Source: JAKAGZ01 sp963783855 (GTDB taxonomy: Bacteria > Bacteroidota > Ignavibacteria > Ignavibacteriales > Ignavibacteriaceae). Taken from it: a DNA stretch of 64,000 bases. Below, piece after piece: positions 9,341-18,723 of this stretch (its first letter is position 1; each line of letters opens with the position of its first letter). The stretch covers positions 124,001-188,000 of the forward strand of contig CAWAPE010000001.1 of assembly GCA_963783855.1 (NCBI GenBank). The letters run 5' to 3'. Made by a program: the position numbers and the translations under genes. The notes below the pieces were generated by a model. The model saw only the letters and a program-made list of their open reading frames with translations, did no database searches and was not told the origin of the DNA.

Positions 9341-9453
9341 AAAACTACAAAAATCTGACTATACGTGTCAAGTAAAATTTTCAATAAATTATGGGTGGTA
9401 ATAAATAATTAGAAATGGATTGAAAAAAGGAGGTATGGAACAAATAATAAAAG

Positions 9454-10992
9454 CTAATTGGAATTAAGGCTTCTTTCGTATTGAGTTTTAAATCTTTTAA
9501 CCGCTTCATATATAGATTTGGCAATTTTCTCCTGCCCATTTTTAGTTTTTAATATAGCCGCATCGTGGTAATTGGAAAGAAATCCTGTCTCAATCAGAAC
9601 ACTTGGCATCGACGCACCAACAAGCACATAAAACCCGGCCTGCTTTATACCTTTGGAATCAATATTTAATTCACTTCCCATTTGCTTGTTCAGAATATCC
9701 GAAAATTCTTCCGAATATTTCATGTATGCTGATTGCGCCATACTAACAAGTATAAAATTTTCATCCGTAAGTTTCTGGTAGCGCGCCGGGTTATCCTCGT
9801 ACTGAATTACGCTGTTCTCTCTTTCTGCAATTGCGATTGCCTCTTTTGTTCTGCCCGGACGCAGCAGGTAAACTTCAAACCCTTCCACGTTACTCGGTTT
9901 GTGAGGAGTGGAATTACAGTGGATGGAAATAAAAAGTTTTCCACCTTTTTCATTTGCAATTTTCCCTCGTTTATAAAGATCAACTGCTACATCGCGTTTT
10001 CTGGTGTAAACTACTTTTACATCCTTAATATTTCTTTCTATTAAACGTCCAAGTTTTAAAGCAATACCAAGAGTAATATCTTTTTCCTTTAATCCACCAA
10101 CGCCAATAGTTCCGGGATCAACACCACCGTGGCCTGCATCAATTACAATTACATCAAAATTCCACTTCGATTTATTTTTATCGTTGTCATCATTATTATC
10201 AAAAACTTTATTGTGCAAAGTAATAAGGATGTCATCACCTTTATCAGCATTCAGAACTTCGCTGGTAGTATATTCTTTCCCTACTTTGAATTGAAACTCA
10301 GTATCATTCCCCACATTGCTAACCTTTATCTTTTTAACGAGTCCGCCCGGACCTTCTTCAGAGATATTACCAACATCAGCGTGAACATCTCTGAAAATAA
10401 TAGAAAGAACGCCGTCCTTAAAGTCAGTCGTATAACTTGGAATCCTTTTAGAAGATTTCACTCTGATTAAAGTACCGTTAGCCTTTTCATCTATAGAAAT
10501 TCCGGGAATATCATAACTGCTATACCTGTTGTCGCTTACTGTCTGTGTATCCTCTGTCCTGGTTGTAAGAACAAGATGTCTGTTTTTATCTAAAATAAGA
10601 TTTTTATCGAGTGCTATCTGCAATGGTTCTATAGAATATTTCAGGGGAACAAATATCTGGTTATAAATAAAATAAGTGGAAGTAGGCAACTGATAAACTT
10701 TTACTTTATTGTCACTGTTTGAAGTTAATACTACGAATGGATTCCTTGCAGTGAATTTCAGATTATAATCATCAAACTTTAATTCAATCTTTTCAGAAGC
10801 TGAGTTATAATAAGAATTTAACGACAGAGCTTTTGCAAAAGATTCCAGTGAGAAATAAATTGTACCTGATCTTTCATAAACTGGAATTTTGTTACTTTTT
10901 AAGCCATTGATTAATTCAAGCGTAGAAGATTTTTGCGCAAAAGCTGTGAGTGTAAAAAGCGATATGAAAAGAAATAAAATTTTGTTTTTCAT
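9454..10992 (-). CDS. N-acetylmuramoyl-L-alanine amidase (AmiC-like)
   Basis: This enzyme cleaves the amide bond between muramic acid and the peptide stem of peptidoglycan. The ATG at 10992 is preferred over an upstream TTG because it directly begins a signal peptide (MKNKILFLFISLFTLTAFAQ). Domains in order are a copper-amine-oxidase-N/AMIN-type cell-wall targeting region (to about residue 270) and a C-terminal Amidase_3 zinc domain. Its metal motifs are VIDAGHGGVDPG, ISIHCNSTP and a late LIETGFLSN carrying the catalytic Glu. About 512 residues in total. Expected in the periplasm in cell separation or wall turnover. Confidence 0.92.
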   Translation of the reverse strand: MKNKILFLFISLFTLTAFAQKSSTLELINGLKSNKIPVYERSGTIYFSLESFAKALSLNSYYNSASEKIELKFDDYNLKFTARNPFVVLTSNSDNKVKVYQLPTSTYFIYNQIFVPLKYSIEPLQIALDKNLILDKNRHLVLTTRTEDTQTVSDNRYSSYDIPGISIDEKANGTLIRVKSSKRIPSYTTDFKDGVLSIIFRDVHADVGNISEEGPGGLVKKIKVSNVGNDTEFQFKVGKEYTTSEVLNADKGDDILITLHNKVFDNNDDNDKNKSKWNFDVIVIDAGHGGVDPGTIGVGGLKEKDITLGIALKLGRLIERNIKDVKVVYTRKRDVAVDLYKRGKIANEKGGKLFISIHCNSTPHKPSNVEGFEVYLLRPGRTKEAIAIAERENSVIQYEDNPARYQKLTDENFILVSMAQSAYMKYSEEFSDILNKQMGSELNIDSKGIKQAGFYVLVGASMPSVLIETGFLSNYHDAAILKTKNGQEKIAKSIYEAVKRFKTQYERSLNSN

Positions 10993-11014
10993 TAATCTAT
11001 AAAATAAAGAATTT

Positions 11015-11593
11015 TTACCCAATAAATGGAATCATAAACCCGCTTTTTGACTTATAATTCCTGAATTCCTCTTTGAAATATTTCCCGAGTATTTTGTCTT
11101 CCAGTGAAGCACGCATAATTAAAATCGGGATTTCAACCAATGCCAGCGGAATTACCAGGTAACTAAGAACTACAATTCCGGCACCAAGATCCATTAGAAT
11201 TTGTGATAAATACTGCGGATGCCTGATAATTTTAAACACCCCTTTCGTAACCAGTTTATGATGTTTGTGAATCAGGACTTCCTGAGAATAATTATCACCA
11301 AGTGTTTTGTAAGCATTAATCTGAACCCAGGAAAAAATAAGATAGACTATTAATCCAGCTAGCCTTAATGTCTGATAGTTGTCATAGTAAGAAAATGTTC
11401 CAACCTGGAATATGCCGAATATGAATAAAATCAGAGTTAGAATAGAAAGAACAAGTGGAATTTTCTGAAGGAATGTATCCGGTTTTTCCCTGGTAACTGA
11501 TACAGTTGATTTTAGCCCTTTCTTTGCACCGGTAAGGTTAGCTCCAAATGTTGCAATTAAATTTAGTCCTGCAATAATATTAATTGGATCCAT
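11015..11593 (-). CDS. ICMT/PEMT-family membrane methyltransferase
   Basis: The 192-residue membrane protein has about five hydrophobic segments and the family C-terminal signature GVFKIIRHPQYLSQILMDLG, followed by EDKILGKYFKEEFRNYKSK. This is the isoprenylcysteine carboxyl methyltransferase/phospholipid methyltransferase fold, which uses S-adenosylmethionine at the membrane surface. Bacterial members methylate diverse lipids or metabolites and the substrate is not predictable. It starts 2 bases after the Trm112-like gene, so the two are probably co-transcribed. Confidence 0.8.
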   Translation of the reverse strand: MDPINIIAGLNLIATFGANLTGAKKGLKSTVSVTREKPDTFLQKIPLVLSILTLILFIFGIFQVGTFSYYDNYQTLRLAGLIVYLIFSWVQINAYKTLGDNYSQEVLIHKHHKLVTKGVFKIIRHPQYLSQILMDLGAGIVVLSYLVIPLALVEIPILIMRASLEDKILGKYFKEEFRNYKSKSGFMIPFIG

Positions 11594-11595
11594 AT

Positions 11596-11811
11596 TTAGC
11601 CTGTAGTTTTACCGTGCTTTTTCATGATAGCTTTCCATTCTTCAACAGAGAGCTCTTCGGATTCATCAATAAGCATTATAGGAATATCTTCTTCAATCCT
11701 GTAACGCCTTCTTGTGTCCTTATCTGTTGAGACAAGTGTGTTGCCATCAAGTACGAGTTCTGCTTTAGTTTCAGGGCAACAGAGTATGTTAAGTAGTTCT
11801 TTGCTAATCAT
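11596..11811 (-). CDS. Trm112-family zinc-ribbon-like protein
   Basis: A 71-residue protein of the Trm112 family: LLNILCCPETKAELVL at the N-terminus and YRIEEDIPIMLIDES in the middle, the usual short bacterial form (YcaR-like). Only CCP remains of the metal ligands seen in eukaryotic Trm112. Trm112 acts as an activator subunit of methyltransferases in eukaryotes and archaea. Its position directly before a membrane methyltransferase gene is suggestive, but co-function is an inference. Confidence 0.85.
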   Translation of the reverse strand: MISKELLNILCCPETKAELVLDGNTLVSTDKDTRRRYRIEEDIPIMLIDESEELSVEEWKAIMKKHGKTTG

Positions 11812-11869
11812 ATTACTTCCAGATATATACTTTAAAATATGCTTTGATTATAAAAATAACCAGTCCAAT

Positions 11870-12436
11870 TTATTTCAATTCCGTGTACCTGAAACATTCT
11901 TTTACATGATCGTTTACCATTCCGGTCGCCTGCATAAATGCATAACAGATAGTTGATCCAACAAATTTGAATCCGCGTTTTTTCAAATCTTTACTCATCG
12001 CATCACTTTCAACAGTTTTTGCAGGAACCTGTTTCAGTGTCTTAAATTTATTGATTTTGAGTTCCCCGTTTACAAATTGCCATATATATTTATCAAAACT
12101 TCCGAATTCTTTCTTCACTTCAAAAAAACATATTGCATTAATTTTAGCGGCATTTATTTTCAACTTATTACGAATAATGCCTTCATCCTTCATAAGTCGA
12201 TTTATTTTCCTTGAATCGTATTTTATGATTTTCTTCGGATCGAAATTATCGAACGCTTTCTTGAAATTCTTTCTCTTCTTTAGAATAGTAATCCAGCTTA
12301 GTCCTGCCTGGAATCCTTCAAGTATCAGCATTTCAAATAATTTTCTGTCGTTATGACACGGAACTCCCCATTCTTCATCGTGGTATTTTATATAAAGCGG
12401 ATCATTTGTTGACCATCCGCAACGGGTTTTATCCAT
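11870..12436 (-). CDS. tag: DNA-3-methyladenine glycosylase I
   Basis: This base-excision repair enzyme removes 3-methyladenine from alkylated DNA. The 188 residues match Tag over the full length: RCGWSTNDPLYIKYHDEEWG at the start, GFQAGLSWITILKKR around residues 42-56, and the C-terminal part with GSTICYAFMQATGMVNDH. The four zinc ligands of the family are present (Cys6, His19, and His and Cys in NDHVKECF). A second, unrelated 3-methyladenine glycosylase (AAG type) is encoded at 39670-40284. Confidence 0.95.
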   Translation of the reverse strand: MDKTRCGWSTNDPLYIKYHDEEWGVPCHNDRKLFEMLILEGFQAGLSWITILKKRKNFKKAFDNFDPKKIIKYDSRKINRLMKDEGIIRNKLKINAAKINAICFFEVKKEFGSFDKYIWQFVNGELKINKFKTLKQVPAKTVESDAMSKDLKKRGFKFVGSTICYAFMQATGMVNDHVKECFRYTELK

Positions 12437-12448
12437 TTTCAGATTAAT

Positions 12449-12769
12449 TTAATTAGTAGAATAAATCTTCAATCCAACAAGACCAACTATTATCAGAAAC
12501 ATAAAAAATATGCGCATAAATTCTTTCGATTCCCCGAAAAGTATTATTCCAAGTATTGCTGTTCCTACCGCTCCAATTCCTGTCCATACAGCATATGCAG
12601 TACCTACCGGTAACCATTTTAAAGAATATGCCAACAGTCCCATGCTTATAAAAATGCAGACTACAGTAAAAACGCTGGGCCAGAATTTTGTGAATCCTTC
12701 GGAATATTTCATCCCGATTGCCCAGGCTGTCTCAAAAATTCCTGCTATAAAAAGTATTAACCAGGCCAT
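12449..12769 (-). CDS. SMR-family exporter, SugE/Gdx type
   Basis: This is a 106-residue, four-helix small multidrug resistance protein. The first helix has the essential Glu in AGIFETAWAIGMKYSEGFT, a form characteristic of the SugE/Gdx branch (guanidinium exporters) rather than EmrE. WTGIGAVGTAILGIILFGES in the third helix is also typical. A single gene is present, so it should work as an antiparallel homodimer. No guanidine riboswitch was recognised in the 90 bases upstream. Confidence 0.87.
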   Translation of the reverse strand: MAWLILFIAGIFETAWAIGMKYSEGFTKFWPSVFTVVCIFISMGLLAYSLKWLPVGTAYAVWTGIGAVGTAILGIILFGESKEFMRIFFMFLIIVGLVGLKIYSTN

Positions 12770-12859
12770 TATTAATTTAGAATGTATAATGAATAATGTA
12801 GAATTGGTCTTGCTTAAAATATGAATTTTTTGCCAGAGAAGGCAGTTGTAGAATTAAAA

Positions 12860-15634
12860 TTACTTTAAATATTCCTTCAGGTATTTGCCCGTCCAGGAAT
12901 TCTTATTTTGTGCTATTTCTTCCGGCGTACCTGTAGCCACAATTTCCCCGCCTTTTTCACCTGCATCCGGTCCAAGATCAATTATGTAATCCGCACATTT
13001 AATAATATCGAGATTATGCTCAATTATGACTATAGAATTATTTCTTTCGAGCAGCAGCCTGAAACAACTCAGCAATTTAGAAATATCATCAAAATGCAAA
13101 CCGGTTGTAGGTTCATCAAATATAAAGAATGAGTGTTTTCTTTCGCGCTGTTTTGTTAAATGAGACGCAAGTTTAATCCTTTGTGCTTCACCGCCGGAAA
13201 GAGTATTTGATGGCTGACCAAGTTTTATATATCCAAGCCCAACATCAGCGAGCAAATTAATGTATCTCACTATTTTTTCTTCATCCTTAAAGAAATCAAC
13301 TGCCTCATCAACTGTCATATCAAGAACATTGACCAGGTTTTTTCCCCTGTATGTAATCTCACGAATTTCTTTTTTAAATCTCGTTCCGCCGCAATCATCA
13401 CAAATCAGGTATAGGTCTGCAAGGAACTGCATTTCCACTTTTATAAATCCATCACCGGAACAGGTTTCACATCTTCCGCCGGGAACATTAAATGAAAAAT
13501 ATCCCGGTTTATATCCCCGCGCCCGCGCCTGGTGAGTTGATGCAAACAACTCGCGGATTAATTCGTATGCTTTAATATAGCTTATGGGATTTGAACGGGG
13601 AGTTTTTCCAATTGGTGATTGATCAACAATTTCTACATTATCAAGATAGGCAGATCCGGTGATCTCAATAACTTTTCCAACTTCAGAAATAGCCGCGCCC
13701 ATTTTTTTTGATAATCCTGAATAAATTACATCATGGATTAAGGTGCTTTTACCCGATCCGCTAACTCCCGTGATTACTACAAATTTGTTCAGCGGGATTG
13801 TAACATCTATATTTTTTAAATTATTTTCGCTCGCTCCCGTAATTACAATTTCTTTCGATTTGCTTTTGTCTCTTTCAGAAGGGACAGGGATTTTCTTCTT
13901 TCCTGACAAATATTTTCCGGTGAGTGAATTCTTATTTTTCATTACTTCATCATAGGTTCCCATTGCAATAATTTCACCACCACCAATTCCGGCTTTTGGT
14001 CCCATATCAATAAGTATGTCAGCTTCTCTCATCATTTCGGGATCGTGTTCTACAACCAGTACTGTATTGCCGATATCGCGAAGGTTTTTCAAAATATTTA
14101 TCAGGCGTGCATTATCTCTCGGATGTAAACCTATACTCGGTTCATCAAGAACGTATAATGTTCCTACTAATGAAGAACCCAGGGAAGTTGCAAGATTTAT
14201 CCTTTGTGTTTCTCCCCCGGAAAGCGTGCTGCTTAATCTCTCCAGTGTTAAATAGCCAATCCCTACGTTGTCGAGAAAAGTCAGGCGCTTTATTATTTCC
14301 TTCAGCACTCTTTCCCCGACTTTCATATCATAATCTGAAAGCTCGAGTTTATTAAAAAATTCCAGAGAGTGTTCAATTGGCAGTTTTACAACATCATAAA
14401 TTGATTTTCCGCCAACCAAAACCTGTAGGGCTTCTCTTCTTAAACGTGTACCTTTACAGGCTTTACAAAGAGTATAACCTCTGTACCGGCTCAAAAGCAC
14501 ACGGACGTGCATTTTGTAGGTCTTTTTTTCCAGTTTTTCAAAAAACTTATCTATCCCGATATAATCCCCGAAACCTTTCATGATAAGAGTAAGCTGTTCA
14601 CTGGTAAGATCCTGAAACGGAATATTCAGCGGGAGATTAAAAGCCTTTGCATTTTGAACAAGGTCCCGCAAATGAGTGCTGTATTTTGCGGAACGAAATG
14701 GCGCGATAGCTCCCTCCGAAATTGTCAGTTCGGGTTTGGGAACAACAAGATTCATATCGATTCCTACTGTCTTGCTAAATCCCTGGCAGACAGGGCAGGC
14801 ACCAAAAGGATTATTGAATGAAAAAAATCTCGGCTCCGGTTCTTCATACCTTATACCACAGCATTCATAAAACTTGTTAAATTCTTTTTCTTCACCTGAA
14901 TCAGCATTAATCAGGACGAGCCTGTTTTCCCCTTCTTTAAAAGTTACTTCGATTGAATCGGATAATTTTTCTCTTACTTTTCCTTTAGCAACTTTAAAAC
15001 GTTCAACAATAACCCTTACACTTTTTTTCTTTTTAGGCAGAGAGTTTACTTCGTTCAGATCAATCATTTTGCCATTGTTGTAGATTCTGAAGAAACCTCT
15101 TTTTTTGATAAGTTCAATCTCTTCTTTTAAAGTTCTGCCTTTGTGTTCGTGCAACGGGAATGTAAGATAAAATTTTGCTCCGTCTTCCTGTTGTTCCAGC
15201 CAGTTAGAAACAGAAGAAGTTGTATCTTTTTTAACTTCTTTTCCACACTGGAAACAAATTGTTTTTCCAACTCTTGCAAAAAGCAGGCGCAGGTAATCGT
15301 AAATTTCTGTGCTGGTTCCAACAGTGGAACGCGAATTTCTTGAGCCGGTTTTTTGTTCTATCGCCACAGCGGGACTTATTCCCTGGATATAATCAACGTC
15401 GGGCTTGTTCATTCTTTCTAGGAATTGGCGCGCATATGCTGAAAGACTTTCAACATACCTGCGTTGTCCTTCGGCATAAATTGTATCGAAAACAAGAGAT
15501 GATTTTCCGCTTCCGCTAACGCCGGTAAATACAACAAGCTTATTTCGCGGAATTTCGAAAGTAAGGTTTTTGAGATTGTGCTCTCTCGCACCGCGAATAA
15601 CTATCTTTTTTTCTTTTTTATTCGTCGCAGCCAT
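12860..15634 (-). CDS. uvrA: Excinuclease ABC subunit A
   Basis: UvrA is the damage-recognition ATPase of nucleotide excision repair. The 924 residues contain two ABC modules: Walker A GVSGSGKSSLVFDTIYAEGQ (near residue 40) and GVSGSGKSTLIHDVIYSGL (about residue 630). Signature loops LSGGETQRINLA and LSGGEAQRIKLA are present. The C-terminal zinc finger is intact (CETCSGDGF and CDDCGGTR). In the N-terminal zinc finger the second pair (ACPVC) is present, but the first pair is compressed to ECCG, a degeneration also common in related lineages. It appears to be a single-gene unit. Confidence 0.97.
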   Translation of the reverse strand: MAATNKKEKKIVIRGAREHNLKNLTFEIPRNKLVVFTGVSGSGKSSLVFDTIYAEGQRRYVESLSAYARQFLERMNKPDVDYIQGISPAVAIEQKTGSRNSRSTVGTSTEIYDYLRLLFARVGKTICFQCGKEVKKDTTSSVSNWLEQQEDGAKFYLTFPLHEHKGRTLKEEIELIKKRGFFRIYNNGKMIDLNEVNSLPKKKKSVRVIVERFKVAKGKVREKLSDSIEVTFKEGENRLVLINADSGEEKEFNKFYECCGIRYEEPEPRFFSFNNPFGACPVCQGFSKTVGIDMNLVVPKPELTISEGAIAPFRSAKYSTHLRDLVQNAKAFNLPLNIPFQDLTSEQLTLIMKGFGDYIGIDKFFEKLEKKTYKMHVRVLLSRYRGYTLCKACKGTRLRREALQVLVGGKSIYDVVKLPIEHSLEFFNKLELSDYDMKVGERVLKEIIKRLTFLDNVGIGYLTLERLSSTLSGGETQRINLATSLGSSLVGTLYVLDEPSIGLHPRDNARLINILKNLRDIGNTVLVVEHDPEMMREADILIDMGPKAGIGGGEIIAMGTYDEVMKNKNSLTGKYLSGKKKIPVPSERDKSKSKEIVITGASENNLKNIDVTIPLNKFVVITGVSGSGKSTLIHDVIYSGLSKKMGAAISEVGKVIEITGSAYLDNVEIVDQSPIGKTPRSNPISYIKAYELIRELFASTHQARARGYKPGYFSFNVPGGRCETCSGDGFIKVEMQFLADLYLICDDCGGTRFKKEIREITYRGKNLVNVLDMTVDEAVDFFKDEEKIVRYINLLADVGLGYIKLGQPSNTLSGGEAQRIKLASHLTKQRERKHSFFIFDEPTTGLHFDDISKLLSCFRLLLERNNSIVIIEHNLDIIKCADYIIDLGPDAGEKGGEIVATGTPEEIAQNKNSWTGKYLKEYLK

Positions 15635-15798
15635 TAAATTTTAAATACGAGTTTTGGGGGTTCAAATTAATCAAGTGTTTAATTTACAAAAAAAATTGAA
15701 ACAAAAGAGGTAAAAACAGGTGTTATGATCCTGTCTTTTATCTTAGGAATGAATCAGCCGTAAGGTGTTAATTTTTAATAAATTACAAGAAGATTTGG

Positions 15799-15922
15799 TA
15801 GTGTCCTAATTTCATTTATTGTCATCCCGAACTAGATTCGGGATCGGCTTTTATATAGATTCTGAAATAAATTCAGAATGACAACCAGGTTCTTGTTTGC
15901 AAATGATGAAATCAGGACACTA
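15799..15922. mobile_element. MITE-like inverted-repeat element, 124 bp
   Basis: Terminal inverted repeats TAGTGTCCTAATTTCAT (left) and ATGAAATCAGGACACTA (right) match at 16 of 17 positions and enclose 90 bases with no coding capacity. Inside is a second, nested inverted repeat (TTGTCATCCCGAA near the left, TTCAGAATGACAA near the right) and a small CCCGAA/TTCGGG hairpin. The end sequence recurs at 2883-2895. The shape fits a non-autonomous transposable element into which, or from which, a common palindromic repeat is built. It lies between uvrA and the mla operon and ends 11 bases after the MlaD stop codon. Confidence 0.6.
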
Positions 15923-15932
15923 TAAGAAATTG

Positions 15933-16961
15933 TTATTTTTCACTCTGAAGACTTTTTAGTTCCTCAATTCTGTCATTAATTTCTTTCATCTTCAGTTTTA
16001 ATTCATCCAGGCTTTTATTTATATCATCTTCATACTCAGCTTTATCCCAGTAGCCCCTGTTTTCAAAATAATTCTTGAACAGCCAGTTATGTTTTAAGGC
16101 TTCCATATTTTCTGCAAGGCGTGAAGCTGCCAGTCTTGCAGCTTCTGAAGTACTCTGGATATTCTGCATAGTAACCGAGAATGTTGAGTCGTATTTGCTT
16201 CCGTCAACCAGCATTTGCCCCAGCATACCTTTACCATGCTGAACGCCGGCCATAATAGTATCCAGCCTTACAATCGATCGGTTAACATTATTAACTACGT
16301 CCTGTACACCTACTCCAAGTTTATCAAAGAGACCGGTTACTTTTTGTAATTCCTGGGTGATTCCTTTTAGACTAACATTAGCCTGCTCTGTAAGATCCGC
16401 AGCATTCTTATATAACCTATCGTCATTCAAAAGTTTACCTATTGAACCTTTACCGGTATTAACTTTTTCAGTTATTTCTGCCAGGCTTTTGGTCATATCT
16501 TTTGTGTATTTTATTACGCCCTGCGTCTCGGCAATTATTGCAGTAAATGTTGGCTGTTCTTCTGTCTGTATAATTCCGCCATCACTCACTTCTTCGCTGG
16601 TGCTGCCTCCTATTTTCAAAACAACCACTTTATTCCCGACCAGTCCTTCTGTTTCTATTGAGGCCTTGGTATCAGTTCTGATAAATCTATGAATATCCTG
16701 TGAAAGTGACATTTTAACCTGGACGCGTCCGGTAGTATCGGGAACAATCTGAATTGATTTTACACTTCCGACATCTATACCATTTAAACGCACAACCGCA
16801 CCGTTTCTTAATCCCTGGACATTAGAGAAATAGGCACTAACATTGAAACTACTTCCAAAGATTGCACCTTTTTTTCCGACCATAAAAATTCCAACTGCAA
16901 AGAGTACAAAACCTAAAACAATAAATATCCCAAGTCTTACCGGGGCAGCGTTCTTTGCCAT
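15933..16961 (-). CDS. MlaD-like MCE-domain lipid transport protein
   Basis: The 342-residue protein has one N-terminal membrane helix (LGIFIVLGFVLFAVGIFMVG), one MCE domain (about residues 38-115, with VQGLRNGAVVRLNGIDVGSV and GLVGNKVVVLKIGG), and a long helical coiled-coil tail. It should form the ring-shaped substrate-binding part of an ABC transporter that moves phospholipids between inner and outer membrane. Its ATG overlaps the MlaF stop codon by one base (TAATG). Confidence 0.9.
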   Translation of the reverse strand: MAKNAAPVRLGIFIVLGFVLFAVGIFMVGKKGAIFGSSFNVSAYFSNVQGLRNGAVVRLNGIDVGSVKSIQIVPDTTGRVQVKMSLSQDIHRFIRTDTKASIETEGLVGNKVVVLKIGGSTSEEVSDGGIIQTEEQPTFTAIIAETQGVIKYTKDMTKSLAEITEKVNTGKGSIGKLLNDDRLYKNAADLTEQANVSLKGITQELQKVTGLFDKLGVGVQDVVNNVNRSIVRLDTIMAGVQHGKGMLGQMLVDGSKYDSTFSVTMQNIQSTSEAARLAASRLAENMEALKHNWLFKNYFENRGYWDKAEYEDDINKSLDELKLKMKEINDRIEELKSLQSEK

Positions 16962-17713
16962 TATTTACTCCCTTTTTGTTCTTCAAAAAATTCCCTGTCG
17001 AAAAAATCGATAAGGAATTCATCGTCGGTAGCAGTTAGCTTATCTAAATCACCTTCGTATCTTATTTTGCCGTCTTTCAACACAACAGCGTGGTCAGCAA
17101 TTATATGTGCACAAATTAGATCGTGAGTAACTACTACTGCTGTAACATTTAAGTCTTCCTGCAGATCCACAATCAGGCGGCTGATTTCTTTTGTTGTAAT
17201 CGGATCAAGGCCTGTAGTTGGCTCGTCGTACAATATTAATTGTGGTTCAGTTATAATTGTCCTGGCAAGTCCAATCCTTTTTTTCATTCCACCCGAAAGT
17301 TCTGCGGGCATTTTATCAATCGCCTCAAGCAGGTCAACCTTTTCAAGAACTTTTATTATTTTTTCATTTATTTCATCCGCTGTAAAATCGAAATTCCTTA
17401 TCAGCGGGAATTCCAGGTTCTCTCTAACTGTCATTGAATCGTAAAGTGCAGAACCCTGGAACAGGAAACCTATCTGTTTTCTAATTTTATTTAATTCCTT
17501 TTCTTTCATCGATAATATATTATTACCATCAATAAAAATTTCACCCGCATCCGGAACCAGCAGCCCGACAATACATTTCAGAAGAACGCTTTTCCCGGTC
17601 CCGCTTCTGCCAAAAACCACAAAATTTTGTCCTTCTCTTATACTTAAAGAAACATCATCAAGAACGACGTGATCATCAAATGCTTTTGAAAGATTTTTTA
17701 TATCTACTATCAT
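16961..17713 (-). CDS. MlaF-like ABC transporter ATPase
   Basis: An ABC ATPase of about 250 residues with Walker A GRSGTGKSVLLKCIVG, signature LSGGMKKRIGLARTI and Walker B QLILYDEPTTGLDP. These forms are typical of Mla/Ttg2A ATPases. The ATG at 17713 is preferred over an upstream TTG because it gives the usual start MIVDIKNLSKAF and forms an ATGA overlap with the MlaE stop codon. It powers the MlaE-MlaD complex. Confidence 0.92.
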   Translation of the reverse strand: MIVDIKNLSKAFDDHVVLDDVSLSIREGQNFVVFGRSGTGKSVLLKCIVGLLVPDAGEIFIDGNNILSMKEKELNKIRKQIGFLFQGSALYDSMTVRENLEFPLIRNFDFTADEINEKIIKVLEKVDLLEAIDKMPAELSGGMKKRIGLARTIITEPQLILYDEPTTGLDPITTKEISRLIVDLQEDLNVTAVVVTHDLICAHIIADHAVVLKDGKIRYEGDLDKLTATDDEFLIDFFDREFFEEQKGSK

Positions 17714-18522
17714 ATAGGCCAAAAGAATAATGTAATTTTTACAAGTATCGTATCAAATACTAAAATCAAAAGTGAAGCCATCACAACTGAGCTGGTAGAG
17801 GCTTTACCAACTCCAACAGTACCATTATCGGCAGTATAGCCCTTGTACGAACCAACCATACCAACAATAAATCCGAAAACAAATGTCTTTGCAATTCCCG
17901 GCAGTACATCCGAAAACAGAAGTGAGGGAAGTAATGAATTCACGTATAGTTGAAAGTTCATATTCAGTAAAAGTGCTACTGCGATATATCCGCCGAAAAT
18001 GGCTATAAAATCCACAAACACGGTCAGCATCGGTAAAATGAATGTACAGGCCAGTACCCTGGTTACAACAAGAAACTTAAAAGGATTTATTGCTGAAACT
18101 TCCATCGCGTCAATCTGCTCTGTAACTCTCATTGATCCAAGTTCAGCACCAATACCTGAACTAACCCGCCCTGCAAAAATAAGTGCCGTTAGAACAGGGC
18201 CAAGTTCCCTTGTTACAGAAAGGGCAACCATACTTGGTAAAAAAGATTCCGCCCCAAATCTTGCCATAATTGGCTGGCTCTGCATAGCGAGCACAAAACC
18301 GATGATAAACCCGGTAACCCCCACAATCGGAAGAGTTTTTACTCCAAGTTCATCCATATGTTTTCTTATCTCGCTAAATTCATAAGGAGGCAAAAAAACA
18401 TTTTTAAAAAACAGAACGGTAAAAGCAGCCATTCCCCCGACGGTTATAAAAAAATCAGTTAGTCTTAACTCAACCGTAGTGTAATGCTTACTTTGTTTTA
18501 TTTTGGATTTTAATTTTGACAA
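17710..18522 (-). CDS. MlaE-like ABC transporter permease
   Basis: The 270-residue integral membrane protein is of the MlaE family: PIVGVTGFIIGFVLAMQSQ, the family signature around ELGPVLTALIFAGRVSSGIG, and GSMRVTEQIDAMEVSAINP. It is the first gene of the three-gene mla operon (E, F, D). The MlaB and MlaC partners of the enterobacterial system are not nearby, which is usual outside Proteobacteria. Confidence 0.92.
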   Translation of the reverse strand: MSKLKSKIKQSKHYTTVELRLTDFFITVGGMAAFTVLFFKNVFLPPYEFSEIRKHMDELGVKTLPIVGVTGFIIGFVLAMQSQPIMARFGAESFLPSMVALSVTRELGPVLTALIFAGRVSSGIGAELGSMRVTEQIDAMEVSAINPFKFLVVTRVLACTFILPMLTVFVDFIAIFGGYIAVALLLNMNFQLYVNSLLPSLLFSDVLPGIAKTFVFGFIVGMVGSYKGYTADNGTVGVGKASTSSVVMASLLILVFDTILVKITLFFWPI

Positions 18523-18723
18523 GTTCTATAAATGTTTTTTGTAATTTTTATTATTACCGGACCGAAATAAAAAATGAAGTCCCCCGCCAAATGAAATATA
18601 ATTTATTTCACACCTAAAATTAACTTTTTTAAGAAATATTATGCAAAAATTACCAATTTTAATTTTTAATAAACCGAATATTTGAATAATTTATGCATCA
18701 TCGCCAAACCTAATGAGGATAAA

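Noticed and set aside
12770..12860. Guanidine riboswitch before the SugE/Gdx-like gene
   Set aside because: The short leader does not show the conserved loops of any guanidine class I could recognise.
18682..18723. Longer start of the DctP gene
   Set aside because: The 14 extra residues precede a complete Tat signal; the ribosome site lies before 18724.
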